A program made the translations under genes and the position numbers. Below, piece by piece: positions 9,871-18,482 of a stretch of DNA of 50,310 nucleotides (its first letter is position 1; every line of letters starts with the position of its first letter). The stretch is from Brenneria alni. GTDB taxonomy: Bacteria; Pseudomonadota; Gammaproteobacteria; Enterobacterales; Enterobacteriaceae. The stretch is taken from assembly GCF_003666245.1 (NCBI RefSeq), contig NZ_MJLZ01000033.1, positions 1-50,310 on the forward strand, in the 5' to 3' direction. The notes under the pieces were generated by a model. That model saw only the letters and a list, made by a program, of their open reading frames with translations. It made no database searches and was not told the DNA's origin.

Positions 9871-10878
9871 ATGAAACTGTTTTATAAGCGCCATTTTTTA
9901 AGATTAATGGATTTTACGCCAGTAGAAATCGCCAATCTTTTAGCCCTGTCAACGAAACTGAAAGCCGATAAAAAAAACGGTTCTGAAATCCGCCGCCTGC
10001 AAGGCAAAAACATCGCACTCATCTTCGAAAAAGATTCGACCCGTACTCGCTGCTCTTTCGAAGTTGCTGCATACGATCAGGGAGCGCAGGTGACTTATCT
10101 GGCGCCCAGCGGCAGTCAAATCGGACATAAGGAATCCATCAAGGATACCGCACGTGTGCTGGGCAGAATGTATGATGGCATCCAGTATCGCGGATACGGT
10201 CAGCAGATCGTTGAAACACTGGCGCAATATTCCGGTGTACCCGTCTGGAACGGGCTGACGAATGAATTCCATCCAACGCAATTGCTGGCGGATCTGCTGA
10301 CGATGCAGGAGCAATTACCCGCCAGACCGCTGTCGGACATGAAACTTGCCTACGTGGGAGACGCCCGCAACAATATGGGCAATACCATGTTGGAAGCCGC
10401 CGCGTTGACCGGGCTGGATTTACGTCTGGTGGCGCCCAAAGCCTGTTGGCCGGAAGCGGGGCTGGTCGCGGAGTGTCAGGCGGCGGCAAAACAAACCGGC
10501 GGCAACATCACGCTGACGGATGATATCGCGTCAGGTGTGGCTGGCGTCGACTACCTTTATACCGACGTATGGGTATCTATGGGCGAACCCAAAGAAACCT
10601 GGCGGGAGCGCATTACGCTGCTGAAACCTTATCAGGTAAACATGGCGATGATTGCCGCTACCGGCAATCCACAAGTAAAATTCCTGCACTGCTTGCCGGC
10701 ATTCCATGATGATCAGACCACAATTGGCAAACAAATGGCGGAGCAGTACGGACTACACGGTGGAATGGAAGTCACGGATGAGGTGTTTGAGTCCACACAC
10801 AGCATCGTATTCGATCAGGCGGAAAATCGTATGCACACCATTAAAGCTGTGATGGTGGCGACATTAAGCCAGAGTTAG
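9871..10878 (+). CDS. argI: Ornithine carbamoyltransferase
   Basis: The enzyme makes citrulline from ornithine and carbamoyl phosphate in arginine synthesis. It has 335 residues from the ATG at 9871 (GGAG about 10 bases upstream); the frame is open upstream to 9841, but those codons have no homology. Signature motifs are STRTRCSFE (carbamoyl-phosphate binding), HPTQLLADL, the ornithine-binding DVWVSMGE region and HCLPAFHD. The close match to E. coli ArgI and the neighbourhood rraB-argI-tabA support argI rather than argF. Regulation by ArgR follows from the boxes immediately upstream. Confidence 0.95.
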   Translation: MKLFYKRHFLRLMDFTPVEIANLLALSTKLKADKKNGSEIRRLQGKNIALIFEKDSTRTRCSFEVAAYDQGAQVTYLAPSGSQIGHKESIKDTARVLGRMYDGIQYRGYGQQIVETLAQYSGVPVWNGLTNEFHPTQLLADLLTMQEQLPARPLSDMKLAYVGDARNNMGNTMLEAAALTGLDLRLVAPKACWPEAGLVAECQAAAKQTGGNITLTDDIASGVAGVDYLYTDVWVSMGEPKETWRERITLLKPYQVNMAMIAATGNPQVKFLHCLPAFHDDQTTIGKQMAEQYGLHGGMEVTDEVFESTHSIVFDQAENRMHTIKAVMVATLSQS

Positions 10879-10914
10879 AACACCGAATACCCCACCCCGG
10901 CCCACTCATTTTCA

Positions 10915-10952
10915 CTGTCTCTTAGTCACATTTTATGCGGACTCAGAGACAG
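10915..10952. terminator. Long stem-loop between convergent argI and tabA
   Basis: CTGTCTCTTAGTC (10915-10927) pairs with GACTCAGAGACAG (10940-10952) with one mismatch. The trailing T run is short on either strand (TTTCG rightward), so it is a plausible bidirectional terminator but not a strong intrinsic one. Confidence 0.5.
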
Positions 10953-10976
10953 TTTCGCCCACCACGGGATGCCCTA

Positions 10977-11489
<513 letters not shown>

Positions 11490-11614
11490 TTACCCAACGT
11501 TATACACGCCAAACAGGATACCCGCCAGTAGGTTAAGCTGAAAAGGTGACTTGAATTAAATGCTTTCATTTAGCAGTCAGCGATCCGCCGTTCTTACGGC
11601 AGGGGATATTCACC

Positions 11615-11630
11615 CCGCAACCGATTGCCA
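11615..11630. promoter_or_regulatory. PurR-like palindrome upstream of pyrBI promoter
   Basis: CCGCAACCGATTGCCA contains GCAA-CCGA-TTGC and fits most defined positions of the PurR operator consensus (ANGCAANCGNTTNCNT). It ends 24 bases before the -35 hexamer of pyrBI. I cannot say whether it is bound. Confidence 0.35.
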
Positions 11631-11654
11631 GGGGTAAAAAATCAGGTTTTCCGC

Positions 11655-11695
11655 TTGAATTAGCGTCATCGGCGCGTATAATTCCCGACAATTTG
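11655..11695 (+). promoter_or_regulatory. pyrBI promoter with UTP-sensing initial transcribed region
   Basis: The -35 TTGAAT (11655-11660), a 16-base spacer and a perfect -10 TATAAT (11677-11682) are followed by AATTTG at 11690-11695 at the expected start point. The same AATTTGCCGGGAG start region occurs in E. coli pyrBI, where high UTP causes reiterative U addition and abortive initiation. Confidence 0.85.
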
Positions 11696-11707
11696 CCGGG
11701 AGGGATC

Positions 11708-11833
11708 ATGCACTGCTGCATAAATAAATCCGCTGCTCATGTTGGTTGCCAACCACAACTGCCACTAGGCAGCCAGCCAGCGTTTTCCTCTCCGTTGCTT
11801 GACCGATCGTTCATAAAAAAGCCCCTCAAATGA
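11708..11833 (+). CDS. pyrL: pyrBI leader peptide
   Basis: This 41-codon frame starts at ATG 11708 after GGGAGGGA and ends at TGA 11831-11833. The stop is inside the descending arm of the attenuator hairpin, which is the hallmark of PyrL. E. coli PyrL is 44 residues; only the position and length are conserved, as expected for a peptide whose translation rather than sequence matters. At low UTP the polymerase pauses, the ribosome catches up and its presence over the hairpin prevents termination, so pyrB and pyrI are expressed. Confidence 0.85.
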   Translation: MHCCINKSAAHVGCQPQLPLGSQPAFSSPLLDRSFIKKPLK

Positions 11834-11847
11834 GGGGCTTTTTTTTT
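11821..11847 (+). terminator. pyrBI attenuator
   Basis: GCCCCTCA (11821-11828) pairs with TGAGGGGC (11831-11838), followed by nine T residues (11839-11847). Flanking A6/T6 extends the stem. The pyrL stop codon lies within it, 130-150 bases before pyrB. Confidence 0.92.
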
Positions 11848-11980
11848 GTGACCAGCCGTCCCTGGCGGTCACCCTTCGGGCTGCCGCTGTGTGACGTCAA
11901 AAACTTCATCTGGAAGCTTTTTGCCTGTCATTTGCGGCGAACATCTGTTTATCGGGCCTAACCGTAAGGAGAAAAATAAA

Positions 11981-12916
11981 ATGGTCAATCCGCTTTATCA
12001 AAAACATGTCATTTCAATTAACGATCTCAGCCGAGAGGATTTGGAGCTGGCGCTGCAGGTTGCCGCCAGTCTGAAAGCCAACCCTCAGCCTGAGCTGTTA
12101 AAGCACAAAGTGATTGCCAGTTGTTTTTTTGAAGCATCAACGCGCACACGCTTGTCCTTTGAAACCGCGATGCACCGGCTGGGCGCCTCTGTGGTGGGTT
12201 TTGCCGACAGCAGTAATACCTCGCTGGGCAAAAAAGGCGAAACGCTGGCCGATACCATCTCGGTCATCAGCCAATATGTTGATGCGATCGTCATGCGACA
12301 CCCACAGGAAGGGGCGTCCCGCCTGGCCACTGAGTTTTCCGGCGGCATTCCGGTACTGAATGCCGGCGACGGCGCCAACCAGCACCCGTCGCAAACGCTG
12401 CTCGATCTGTTTACCATTCAGGAAACGCAGGGGCGTCTTAATAACATCAATATCGCTATGGTGGGCGACCTGAAATACGGACGCACCGTTCACTCTCTCA
12501 CCCAGGCATTGGCAAAATTCGACGGCAACCGCTTTTACTTCATTGCCCCGGATGCGCTGGCAATGCCGGATTACATCCTGTCTATGCTGGAAGATAAAAA
12601 TATTCCTTACAGCCTGCACAGCAGCATTGAAGAAGTGGTTGCCGATCTGGATATCCTGTACATGACGCGGGTACAGAAAGAGCGTCTGGATCCGTCCGAA
12701 TATATCAATATTAAGTCTCAGTTCATTCTGCGGGCCGCCGATCTGGACAGCGCACGCGCTAACCTGAAAGTGCTGCACCCGCTGCCGCGCATTGACGAAA
12801 TCACTATCGATGTGGATAAAACGCCCTACGCTTACTACTTCCAACAGGCGGGGAACGGCATCTACGCCCGTCAGGCGTTGCTGGCGCTAGTGCTGAATCG
12901 CGAACTGGTTCTGTGA
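11981..12916 (+). CDS. pyrB: Aspartate carbamoyltransferase catalytic subunit
   Basis: It catalyses the committed step of pyrimidine synthesis, carbamoyl phosphate plus aspartate to carbamoyl aspartate. The ATG at 11981 follows AAGGAGA and gives 311 residues, identical to the E. coli length; an in-frame upstream extension from 11891 is leader sequence. Motifs include STRTRLSFE, the [11 protein letters not shown] segment, YMTRVQKER and HPLPRIDEI. It forms the c6r6 holoenzyme with PyrI, encoded 15 bases downstream. Expression is set by the UTP-sensitive promoter start region and the attenuator. Confidence 0.97.
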   Translation: MVNPLYQKHVISINDLSREDLELALQVAASLKANPQPELLKHKVIASCFFEASTRTRLSFETAMHRLGASVVGFADSSNTSLGKKGETLADTISVISQYVDAIVMRHPQEGASRLATEFSGGIPVLNAGDGANQHPSQTLLDLFTIQETQGRLNNINIAMVGDLKYGRTVHSLTQALAKFDGNRFYFIAPDALAMPDYILSMLEDKNIPYSLHSSIEEVVADLDILYMTRVQKERLDPSEYINIKSQFILRAADLDSARANLKVLHPLPRIDEITIDVDKTPYAYYFQQAGNGIYARQALLALVLNRELVL

Positions 12917-13396
<480 letters not shown>

Positions 13397-13406
13397 ACTT
13401 CCCTTT

Positions 13407-13442
13407 GCAGGACAACCGGCGCTTTTCTTCGGTTCGTCCTGC
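13407..13442. terminator. Stem-loop between pyrI and ridA
   Basis: GCAGGACAACCG (13407-13418) pairs with CGGTTCGTCCTGC (13430-13442) with one bulged base. There is no T run after it, so it may protect the pyrBI mRNA end or act as a weak terminator rather than a classical one. Confidence 0.45.
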
Positions 13443-13521
13443 TCACGGTCATTGCCTCACACCACGCTTTTTTGAATAATGGCGCATTCACGTTATTGAG
13501 ACGCAATAATCAGGAGATACC

Positions 13522-13908
13522 ATGTCACGCACCATCAGCACCGAACACGCTCCGGCAGCCATTGGCCCTTATGTACAAGGCGTCGATCTTGGCAGCATGA
13601 TCATGACTTCCGGCCAAATTCCGGTTAACCCGAAAACCGGCCTGATTGCCGATGACATTACGGCACAGACGCGCCAGTCGCTGGAGAATGTGCAAGCCAT
13701 TGTGGAAGCCGCCGGTCTGAAGGTTTCCGATATCGTAAAAATCACGGTATTCGTTAAAGATCTGAACGATTTCACCACCGTCAATGCGGCCTATGAAGCC
13801 TTCTTTACCGCACACAATGCACCGTTCCCGGCGCGTTCCTGCGTAGAAGTCGCTCGTCTGCCAAAAGACGTGAAAATCGAAATTGAAGCGATCGCCGTTC
13901 GTCGCTAA
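13522..13908 (+). CDS. ridA: 2-iminobutanoate/2-iminopropanoate deaminase RidA
   Basis: The product has 128 residues, the full length of the YjgF/YER057c/UK114 family. The conserved PARSCVEVARLPKD segment is present with Arg105, which binds the carboxylate of the enamine/imine substrate. RidA trimers hydrolyse reactive 2-aminoacrylate and related imines released by PLP enzymes such as threonine dehydratase, protecting other PLP enzymes in the cytoplasm. CAGGAG precedes the ATG. It follows pyrBI as in E. coli but has its own gap of 125 bases and a terminator behind it. Confidence 0.96.
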   Translation: MSRTISTEHAPAAIGPYVQGVDLGSMIMTSGQIPVNPKTGLIADDITAQTRQSLENVQAIVEAAGLKVSDIVKITVFVKDLNDFTTVNAAYEAFFTAHNAPFPARSCVEVARLPKDVKIEIEAIAVRR

Positions 13909-13933
13909 ACCCTGTTTTTAAGCATAATGTCAT

Positions 13934-13965
13934 AAAGGCGCACCATTTGGCTGTGCGCCTTTTTC
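13934..13965 (+). terminator. Rho-independent terminator of ridA
   Basis: AAAGGCGCAC (13934-13943) pairs perfectly with GTGCGCCTTT (13953-13962) around a nine-base loop, followed by more T residues. Confidence 0.88.
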
Positions 13966-14125
13966 TCTCTCTGCCCGTTTTTCCTGCCGTCGCCTACCGC
14001 TGTGCAACCACTCGACCCGCCGCACCAAGCAAGTGCAAAAAAATCTGCCGGATGATAGCAGGCAGGCACTTTGTCAAAATGGCGCATTTTATGCATTGTT
14101 CTATTATCGCTATTAAGCGATACGC

Positions 14126-15571
14126 ATGGGGATGACAATGATAAAAATGACGCTTCCGACAACGTCTTACTACGATGAGATGCTCTCCGTAGAAGGCCAA
14201 CAACGCCAACATTACAATTCCTATTGGCAATGGCTGCAACAAACCGACCAACAGGCAATCAGACAGAAAAAGGAGCAGGCTGAACTACTGTTTCATCGCG
14301 TCGGCATTACCTTTAACGTCTATGGCGAAGAAGGCGGCACTGAGCGTTTAATTCCCTTCGACAGCGTACCGCGTATTATTCCCGCCCATGAATGGCGTCA
14401 GCTTGATCGCGGTATCCGCCAACGGGTGCAGGCGCTGAACGCGTTTTTATATGACATCTATCATCAGCAGCATATTCTCAAGGCCGGCATTATTCCCAGC
14501 CAACAAGTGCTGGCTAACGATCAATATCAACCCTGTATGCAGGGTGTGGATTTGCATAACAACATTTATGCCCATATCACCGGTATTGATATGGTGCGCA
14601 ACAGCGACGGCCATTATTACGTTCTGGAAGACAACCTGCGCACCCCTTCCGGGGTTTCTTACATGCTGGAAAACCGCAAAATGATGATGCGGTTATATCC
14701 GGATCTGTTCGCCAGCCAGCATATTGCCCCCGTCGAACGCTACCCCAGCTATCTGCTGCAAACGCTGCGTGAAAGCACACCGGTTGACGACCCGACCGTG
14801 GTGGTGATGACGCCGGGGCGGTTTAACAGCGCCTATTTTGAACACAGCTTTCTGGCGCAACAAATGGGCGTCGAACTGGTGGAAAGCGCCGATCTGTTCG
14901 TTAAGGAAGGGACAGTCTACATGCGAACCACCGAAGGCCCCTGTCAGGTGGACGTGATTTATCGTCGCGTGGATGATGCCTTTCTCGATCCGCTGGCATT
15001 CCGCGCCGATTCAATGCTCGGCGTACCCGGCCTGCTGTCGGTGTACCGTTCTGGCGGCGTGGTGCTGGCCAACGCCATTGGCACCGGTGTGGCGGATGAT
15101 AAGTCCATCTACCCTTACGTACCGGATATGATCCGCTTCTACCTGTCCGAAGAGCCTATTCTGGGCAATATCCCGACCTGGCAGTGCCGCGATCCGCAAG
15201 AACTCAGCTATGTGCTCAACAATCTGGATAGCATGGTGGTGAAAGAAGTTCACGGCGCAGGCGGGTACGGGATGTTGGTCGGCCCCAGGGCGACACGCCA
15301 GCAGATCGAGGATTTCCGCCTGCGCTTGCTGTCGAATCCGTACAATTACATCGCTCAGGAAACGCTGGCGTTGTCCACCTGCCCCACCTTTGTGGAAGAT
15401 GGACTGGCTCCCCGTCATATCGACCTGCGTCCGTTCGCACTTCTGGGGGAAGAGATCCGCCTGATACCCGGCGGTTTAACCCGCGTCGCACTGACGGAAG
15501 GCTCATTGGTGGTCAACTCCTCGCAAGGCGGCGGCACCAAAGATACCTGGGTCATGGAGGAGGATGAATAA
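14126..15571 (+). CDS. Circularly permuted ATP-grasp protein of the Anbu operon (COG2308 type)
   Basis: The product is up to 481 residues (ATGs at 14126, 14132 and 14138 all possible; the last two follow a GGGGAT stretch). Segments typical of this circularly permuted ATP-grasp family are visible: EDNLRTPSGVSYMLENR, TPGRFNSAYFEH, VIYRRVDDAFLDPL, VVLANAIGTGVADDK and MVVKEVHGAGGYGML. Family analyses predict an amide- or peptide-bond-forming ligase that uses ATP to join amino acids or tag a protein or peptide. The substrate is unknown. The TAA overlaps the ATG of the next gene (TAATG), and the four genes to 18082 form one transcription unit, so the enzyme is expected to act with the alpha-E, transglutaminase-like and Anbu proteins. 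Confidence 0.85.
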   Translation: MGMTMIKMTLPTTSYYDEMLSVEGQQRQHYNSYWQWLQQTDQQAIRQKKEQAELLFHRVGITFNVYGEEGGTERLIPFDSVPRIIPAHEWRQLDRGIRQRVQALNAFLYDIYHQQHILKAGIIPSQQVLANDQYQPCMQGVDLHNNIYAHITGIDMVRNSDGHYYVLEDNLRTPSGVSYMLENRKMMMRLYPDLFASQHIAPVERYPSYLLQTLRESTPVDDPTVVVMTPGRFNSAYFEHSFLAQQMGVELVESADLFVKEGTVYMRTTEGPCQVDVIYRRVDDAFLDPLAFRADSMLGVPGLLSVYRSGGVVLANAIGTGVADDKSIYPYVPDMIRFYLSEEPILGNIPTWQCRDPQELSYVLNNLDSMVVKEVHGAGGYGMLVGPRATRQQIEDFRLRLLSNPYNYIAQETLALSTCPTFVEDGLAPRHIDLRPFALLGEEIRLIPGGLTRVALTEGSLVVNSSQGGGTKDTWVMEEDE

Positions 15572-16500
15572 TGTTAAGCCGCACCGCCAGCGAACTCTAT
15601 TGGATGGCCCGCTATCTGGAGCGGGCGGAAAGCCTTGCCCGTGTTCTGGATGTCACCTACAAATTATCCATGATGCCGCGCCACAGTCAGCAACAACGCG
15701 ATCTGGCGCTACCGCTGAACCTGACCTCTACGCATGAGTTGTTTCAGGAACGCTATACGCTTTTCTCCATGAGCAATCTGCTGAACTTTTTCGCGCTGGA
15801 CAGCCAGAACCCCAGCAGCATCTATAACTGTATTGAGATGGCCTGGAATAATGCCCATGCCGTGCGCGGCAGCCTGTCCTCAGAGGTGTGGGAATGCATT
15901 AACACCACCCGCATTGATATCCGTAACCTGCGCGACCAGGGGGTGGATAAAATCGGCATTGATACTTTCTTTGACTGGGTAAAAGAGCGCGCTCATCTGT
16001 TCCGGGGCGCGATGTTTGGCACCCTGTTGCGCAACGACGCACAATGCTTTATTCGTCTCGGCACCCTCATCGAGCGCGCCTACGCTACCGCACAGTTACT
16101 CAGCCTGAAAGATCAACAGTTGAATAGCGATCCCGATCCCGTGCGTGAATATTACCGGCTGGATACGCTGCTGCGGGCCGTCAGCGCCCGCGAAGCCTAT
16201 CACAGTATCTATCGCCAGCCGATCAGCCGCGAAACCGTAACGGAATTACTGGTGTTACGTGAGGATGTTCCGCGCTCACTGCACGCCTGTATCGACGATC
16301 TGGTACAGCAACTGGAGGCCATTGGCGGCCAGCGGGCCAGGGTTCCCCACCGTCTTGCCCATCTTCTGCACGTGGAGCTGCGTTTTGGTACGCTTGACGA
16401 CATTATGGCTGAGGGGCTGGATGCCTATCTGAAACACTTTCTAAGTAAAATCAATGAACTGGCAGATAGCATCCGTCATACCTATCTGGAGGCGCTATGA
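15571..16500 (+). CDS. Alpha-E domain protein (DUF403/COG2307)
   Basis: This 309-residue, mostly helical protein starts MLSRTASELYWMARYLERAESLARVLDV, the family N-terminus, with the helix-rich motif that gave the alpha-E name. Its biochemical activity is not established. It is consistently linked with circularly permuted ATP-grasp and transglutaminase-like genes, and is thought to be a partner of the ligase. It shares one base with the upstream gene (TAATG) and four with the downstream gene (ATGA), so its stoichiometry is probably fixed by translational coupling. It is cytoplasmic: no signal peptide or membrane segment is seen. Confidence 0.85.
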   Translation: MLSRTASELYWMARYLERAESLARVLDVTYKLSMMPRHSQQQRDLALPLNLTSTHELFQERYTLFSMSNLLNFFALDSQNPSSIYNCIEMAWNNAHAVRGSLSSEVWECINTTRIDIRNLRDQGVDKIGIDTFFDWVKERAHLFRGAMFGTLLRNDAQCFIRLGTLIERAYATAQLLSLKDQQLNSDPDPVREYYRLDTLLRAVSAREAYHSIYRQPISRETVTELLVLREDVPRSLHACIDDLVQQLEAIGGQRARVPHRLAHLLHVELRFGTLDDIMAEGLDAYLKHFLSKINELADSIRHTYLEAL

Positions 16501-17321
16501 AACTTACCATTAATCACCTGACGCATTATCACTATGATGAGGAAGTGAAATTCAGCACCCAGTATCTGCGTTTGACGCCACAGAACTCAGCCCGCCAGCA
16601 GATTCAGGAGTGGAAACTGATGCTCCCCGCCCCGGCCATTACCACCACCGATGCCTATGGCAACGTACTGCATGTGCTGACCCTTGATGTTCCCCATCAC
16701 GACATCACGATCCACGCTCAAGGCATAGTGGAAATCGCCGATAACGCAGAAGCGGCCTATGACAGCGGCCAAGCAGATACCCTGTCGCCGCTGGTATTCC
16801 TGCGCAGCACACCGCTGACGGAAGCGGATGGCAACATCCGCGAGTTTGCACAGCGCTATTATCGGCCACAGGAACCAGAAGAAAGCCTGAACACGCTGAT
16901 GGCGGAATTACAGTTGAAAATGCCGTATACTCCCGGCGCCACGCAGGTTCAGGATACCGCGGCAGAGGCGTTTGCCATGCGCAAAGGCGTTTGTCAGGAT
17001 CATACCCATGTCTTTCTGGCCTGTTGCCGCAGCCTGAATATTCCTGCCCGCTATGTGAGCGGTTATGTCTATAGCCAGGATACCCAGCATGTGGCTATGC
17101 ACGCCTGGGCGGAAGTCTGGCTGAACGATCGCTGGCAAGGTTTTGATATTACCAATAACACCCGTTTGCTCTATCAGCATCTGTGGCTGGCGGTAGGCAT
17201 GGACTATCTGGATGCTTGCCCGGTACGCGGCTCACGACTCGGCGGCGGGTGTGAAGAGATGTTTTCAGAGGCTGAGGTACGCCTGTTTGAACGCCAACAA
17301 CAGGTACAGCAGCAACAGTAA
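16497..17321 (+). CDS. Transglutaminase-like cysteine protease/peptidase of the Anbu operon
   Basis: This 274-residue protein has an N-terminal beta domain (about 1-110, beginning MKLTINHLTHYHYDE) typical of the bacterial transglutaminase-like N-terminal family, then the papain-like core. The catalytic triad is visible as Cys166 (GVCQDHTHVFL), His202 (AMHAWAEVWL) and Asp217 (GFDITNN). There is no signal peptide, so it should act in the cytoplasm. In this operon type it is predicted to hydrolyse or transfer the amide or peptide bonds made by the ATP-grasp partner. The substrate is unknown. Confidence 0.88.
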   Translation: MKLTINHLTHYHYDEEVKFSTQYLRLTPQNSARQQIQEWKLMLPAPAITTTDAYGNVLHVLTLDVPHHDITIHAQGIVEIADNAEAAYDSGQADTLSPLVFLRSTPLTEADGNIREFAQRYYRPQEPEESLNTLMAELQLKMPYTPGATQVQDTAAEAFAMRKGVCQDHTHVFLACCRSLNIPARYVSGYVYSQDTQHVAMHAWAEVWLNDRWQGFDITNNTRLLYQHLWLAVGMDYLDACPVRGSRLGGGCEEMFSEAEVRLFERQQQVQQQQ

Positions 17322-17344
17322 CTTTTATGACGAAAAGGTGTTCT

Positions 17345-18082
17345 ATGACGTACTGTGTGGCCATGCGTTTGTCTGACGGCTTGGTATTTGCTTCAGATTC
17401 CCGCACCAATGCCGGTGTTGATCACATTGCAACGTTTAAAAAACTTCATGTCTTTCATCATGATGATCAACGTGTGCTGGTGATCCAATGCGCTGGCAAT
17501 CTGGCCACCACCCAAAGCATCATCAGCCTCCTTAGCGCCCGCATCGAGGCGCAGGAAACGCCTAACCTGATGCAGACCAGCACAATGTACCATGCCGCCA
17601 TGCTGCTGGGGGAAACCGTGCGAGAGGTAATTCACCGCGACAGCCAGTCCCAGCAGAGCGGCAGCAACACCAATTTCGGCTGCAATCTTATCCTCGGCGG
17701 TCAGATTAATGGTGAGGCGCCACGGCTGTTCCATATTTATCCTGAAGGCAACTTCATCGAGGCCACCGACGACACACCCTATTTTCAAATCGGCGAAAGC
17801 AAGTACGGCAAACCGATTATCGATCGGGTACTGAGCATGGATACGCCGCTGGAGCAGGCCATGTGTTGTGCGCTGATCTCCATTGATTCCACCCTGCGCA
17901 GTAACCTGTCGGTAGGATTGCCGCTGGACGTCATGATCTACCGTGCGCACAGCTTTGATAGTAGCGAGCAACAACGTATTACCGAGAGTAATCCCTATTT
18001 TATCCAAATCCGCAAGGCGTGGTCGGAAGGGTTGCTGAATACCTTCCGCCAGCTCCCCCTCTTCCCAGAGATTCAGAAGTAA
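17345..18082 (+). CDS. Anbu (proteasome-type beta subunit-like) peptidase
   Basis: The ATG at 17345 follows AAGGTG and gives 245 residues beginning MTYCVAMRLSDGLVFASDSR. After loss of Met1 the N-terminal nucleophile is Thr1, with Asp17 and Lys32 in the positions expected for the Ntn-hydrolase proteasome active site. Unlike true proteasome beta subunits there is no propeptide. Anbu is a proposed ancestral proteasome relative found in bacteria that otherwise lack proteasomes; structures show open helical or ring-like assemblies rather than a closed barrel, and no physiological substrate is known. It is the last gene of the four-gene operon, 23 bases after the transglutaminase-like gene. An upstream in-frame ATG at 17327 would mask Thr1 and is unlikely. 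Confidence 0.93.
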   Translation: MTYCVAMRLSDGLVFASDSRTNAGVDHIATFKKLHVFHHDDQRVLVIQCAGNLATTQSIISLLSARIEAQETPNLMQTSTMYHAAMLLGETVREVIHRDSQSQQSGSNTNFGCNLILGGQINGEAPRLFHIYPEGNFIEATDDTPYFQIGESKYGKPIIDRVLSMDTPLEQAMCCALISIDSTLRSNLSVGLPLDVMIYRAHSFDSSEQQRITESNPYFIQIRKAWSEGLLNTFRQLPLFPEIQK

Positions 18083-18301
18083 CGCAACCTCAACCGGCAA
18101 TCGAGGATGAAACTCACCATTCATCACCGTTGCCGGAACACGACTGCCAGACACTTTCAGATTTTTCTATCCTTCACGCGTTTTGACGATAAAAAAACAT
18201 CAGAAAGATCGTCGCGCTACGCACGGCCACGCTTCACAGCCATCTCGCCATTTTGGTTGATTTTTATGCAAGCGCGATTTATCTACGCCGCGAAAATTTC
18301 T

Positions 18302-18462
18302 TTGCTCTACATCAATTTTACAGCGATAAAAGCATGAAACCCTTTGTGCAATTTCAATATATAGTGTCTATCCTATAAACATCACCTATATATAGTGTTT
18401 ATCCACAATATCATCCACACCCCACGCAGCCCTTACGCACTGCGGTTTTTGCTTGTGGATAA
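18302..18462 (+). promoter_or_regulatory. nrdDG control region: FNR-like site, two NrdR boxes, DnaA boxes
   Basis: This lies in the 400-base gap between the Anbu gene and nrdD; 18083-18300 shows nothing else I can name. TTGCTCTACATCAA (18302-18315) matches the FNR consensus at 9 of 10 defined positions. Two NrdR boxes follow: TTTCAATATATAGTGT (18352-18367) and CACCTATATATAGTGT (18383-18398), spaced 31 bp apart (three helical turns). A perfect DnaA box TTATCCACA (18399-18407) abuts the second NrdR box. A one-mismatch copy lies at 18411-18419, and a perfect inverted copy TGTGGATAA at 18454-18462. A TATATA that could be the -10 lies inside NrdR box 1. Confidence 0.8.
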
Positions 18463-18482
18463 CATTGACAGAGGAACAGAAC

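Noticed and set aside
17393-18154. 253-codon minus-strand open frame
   Set aside because: Antisense to the Anbu gene, whose active-site residues are unmistakable.
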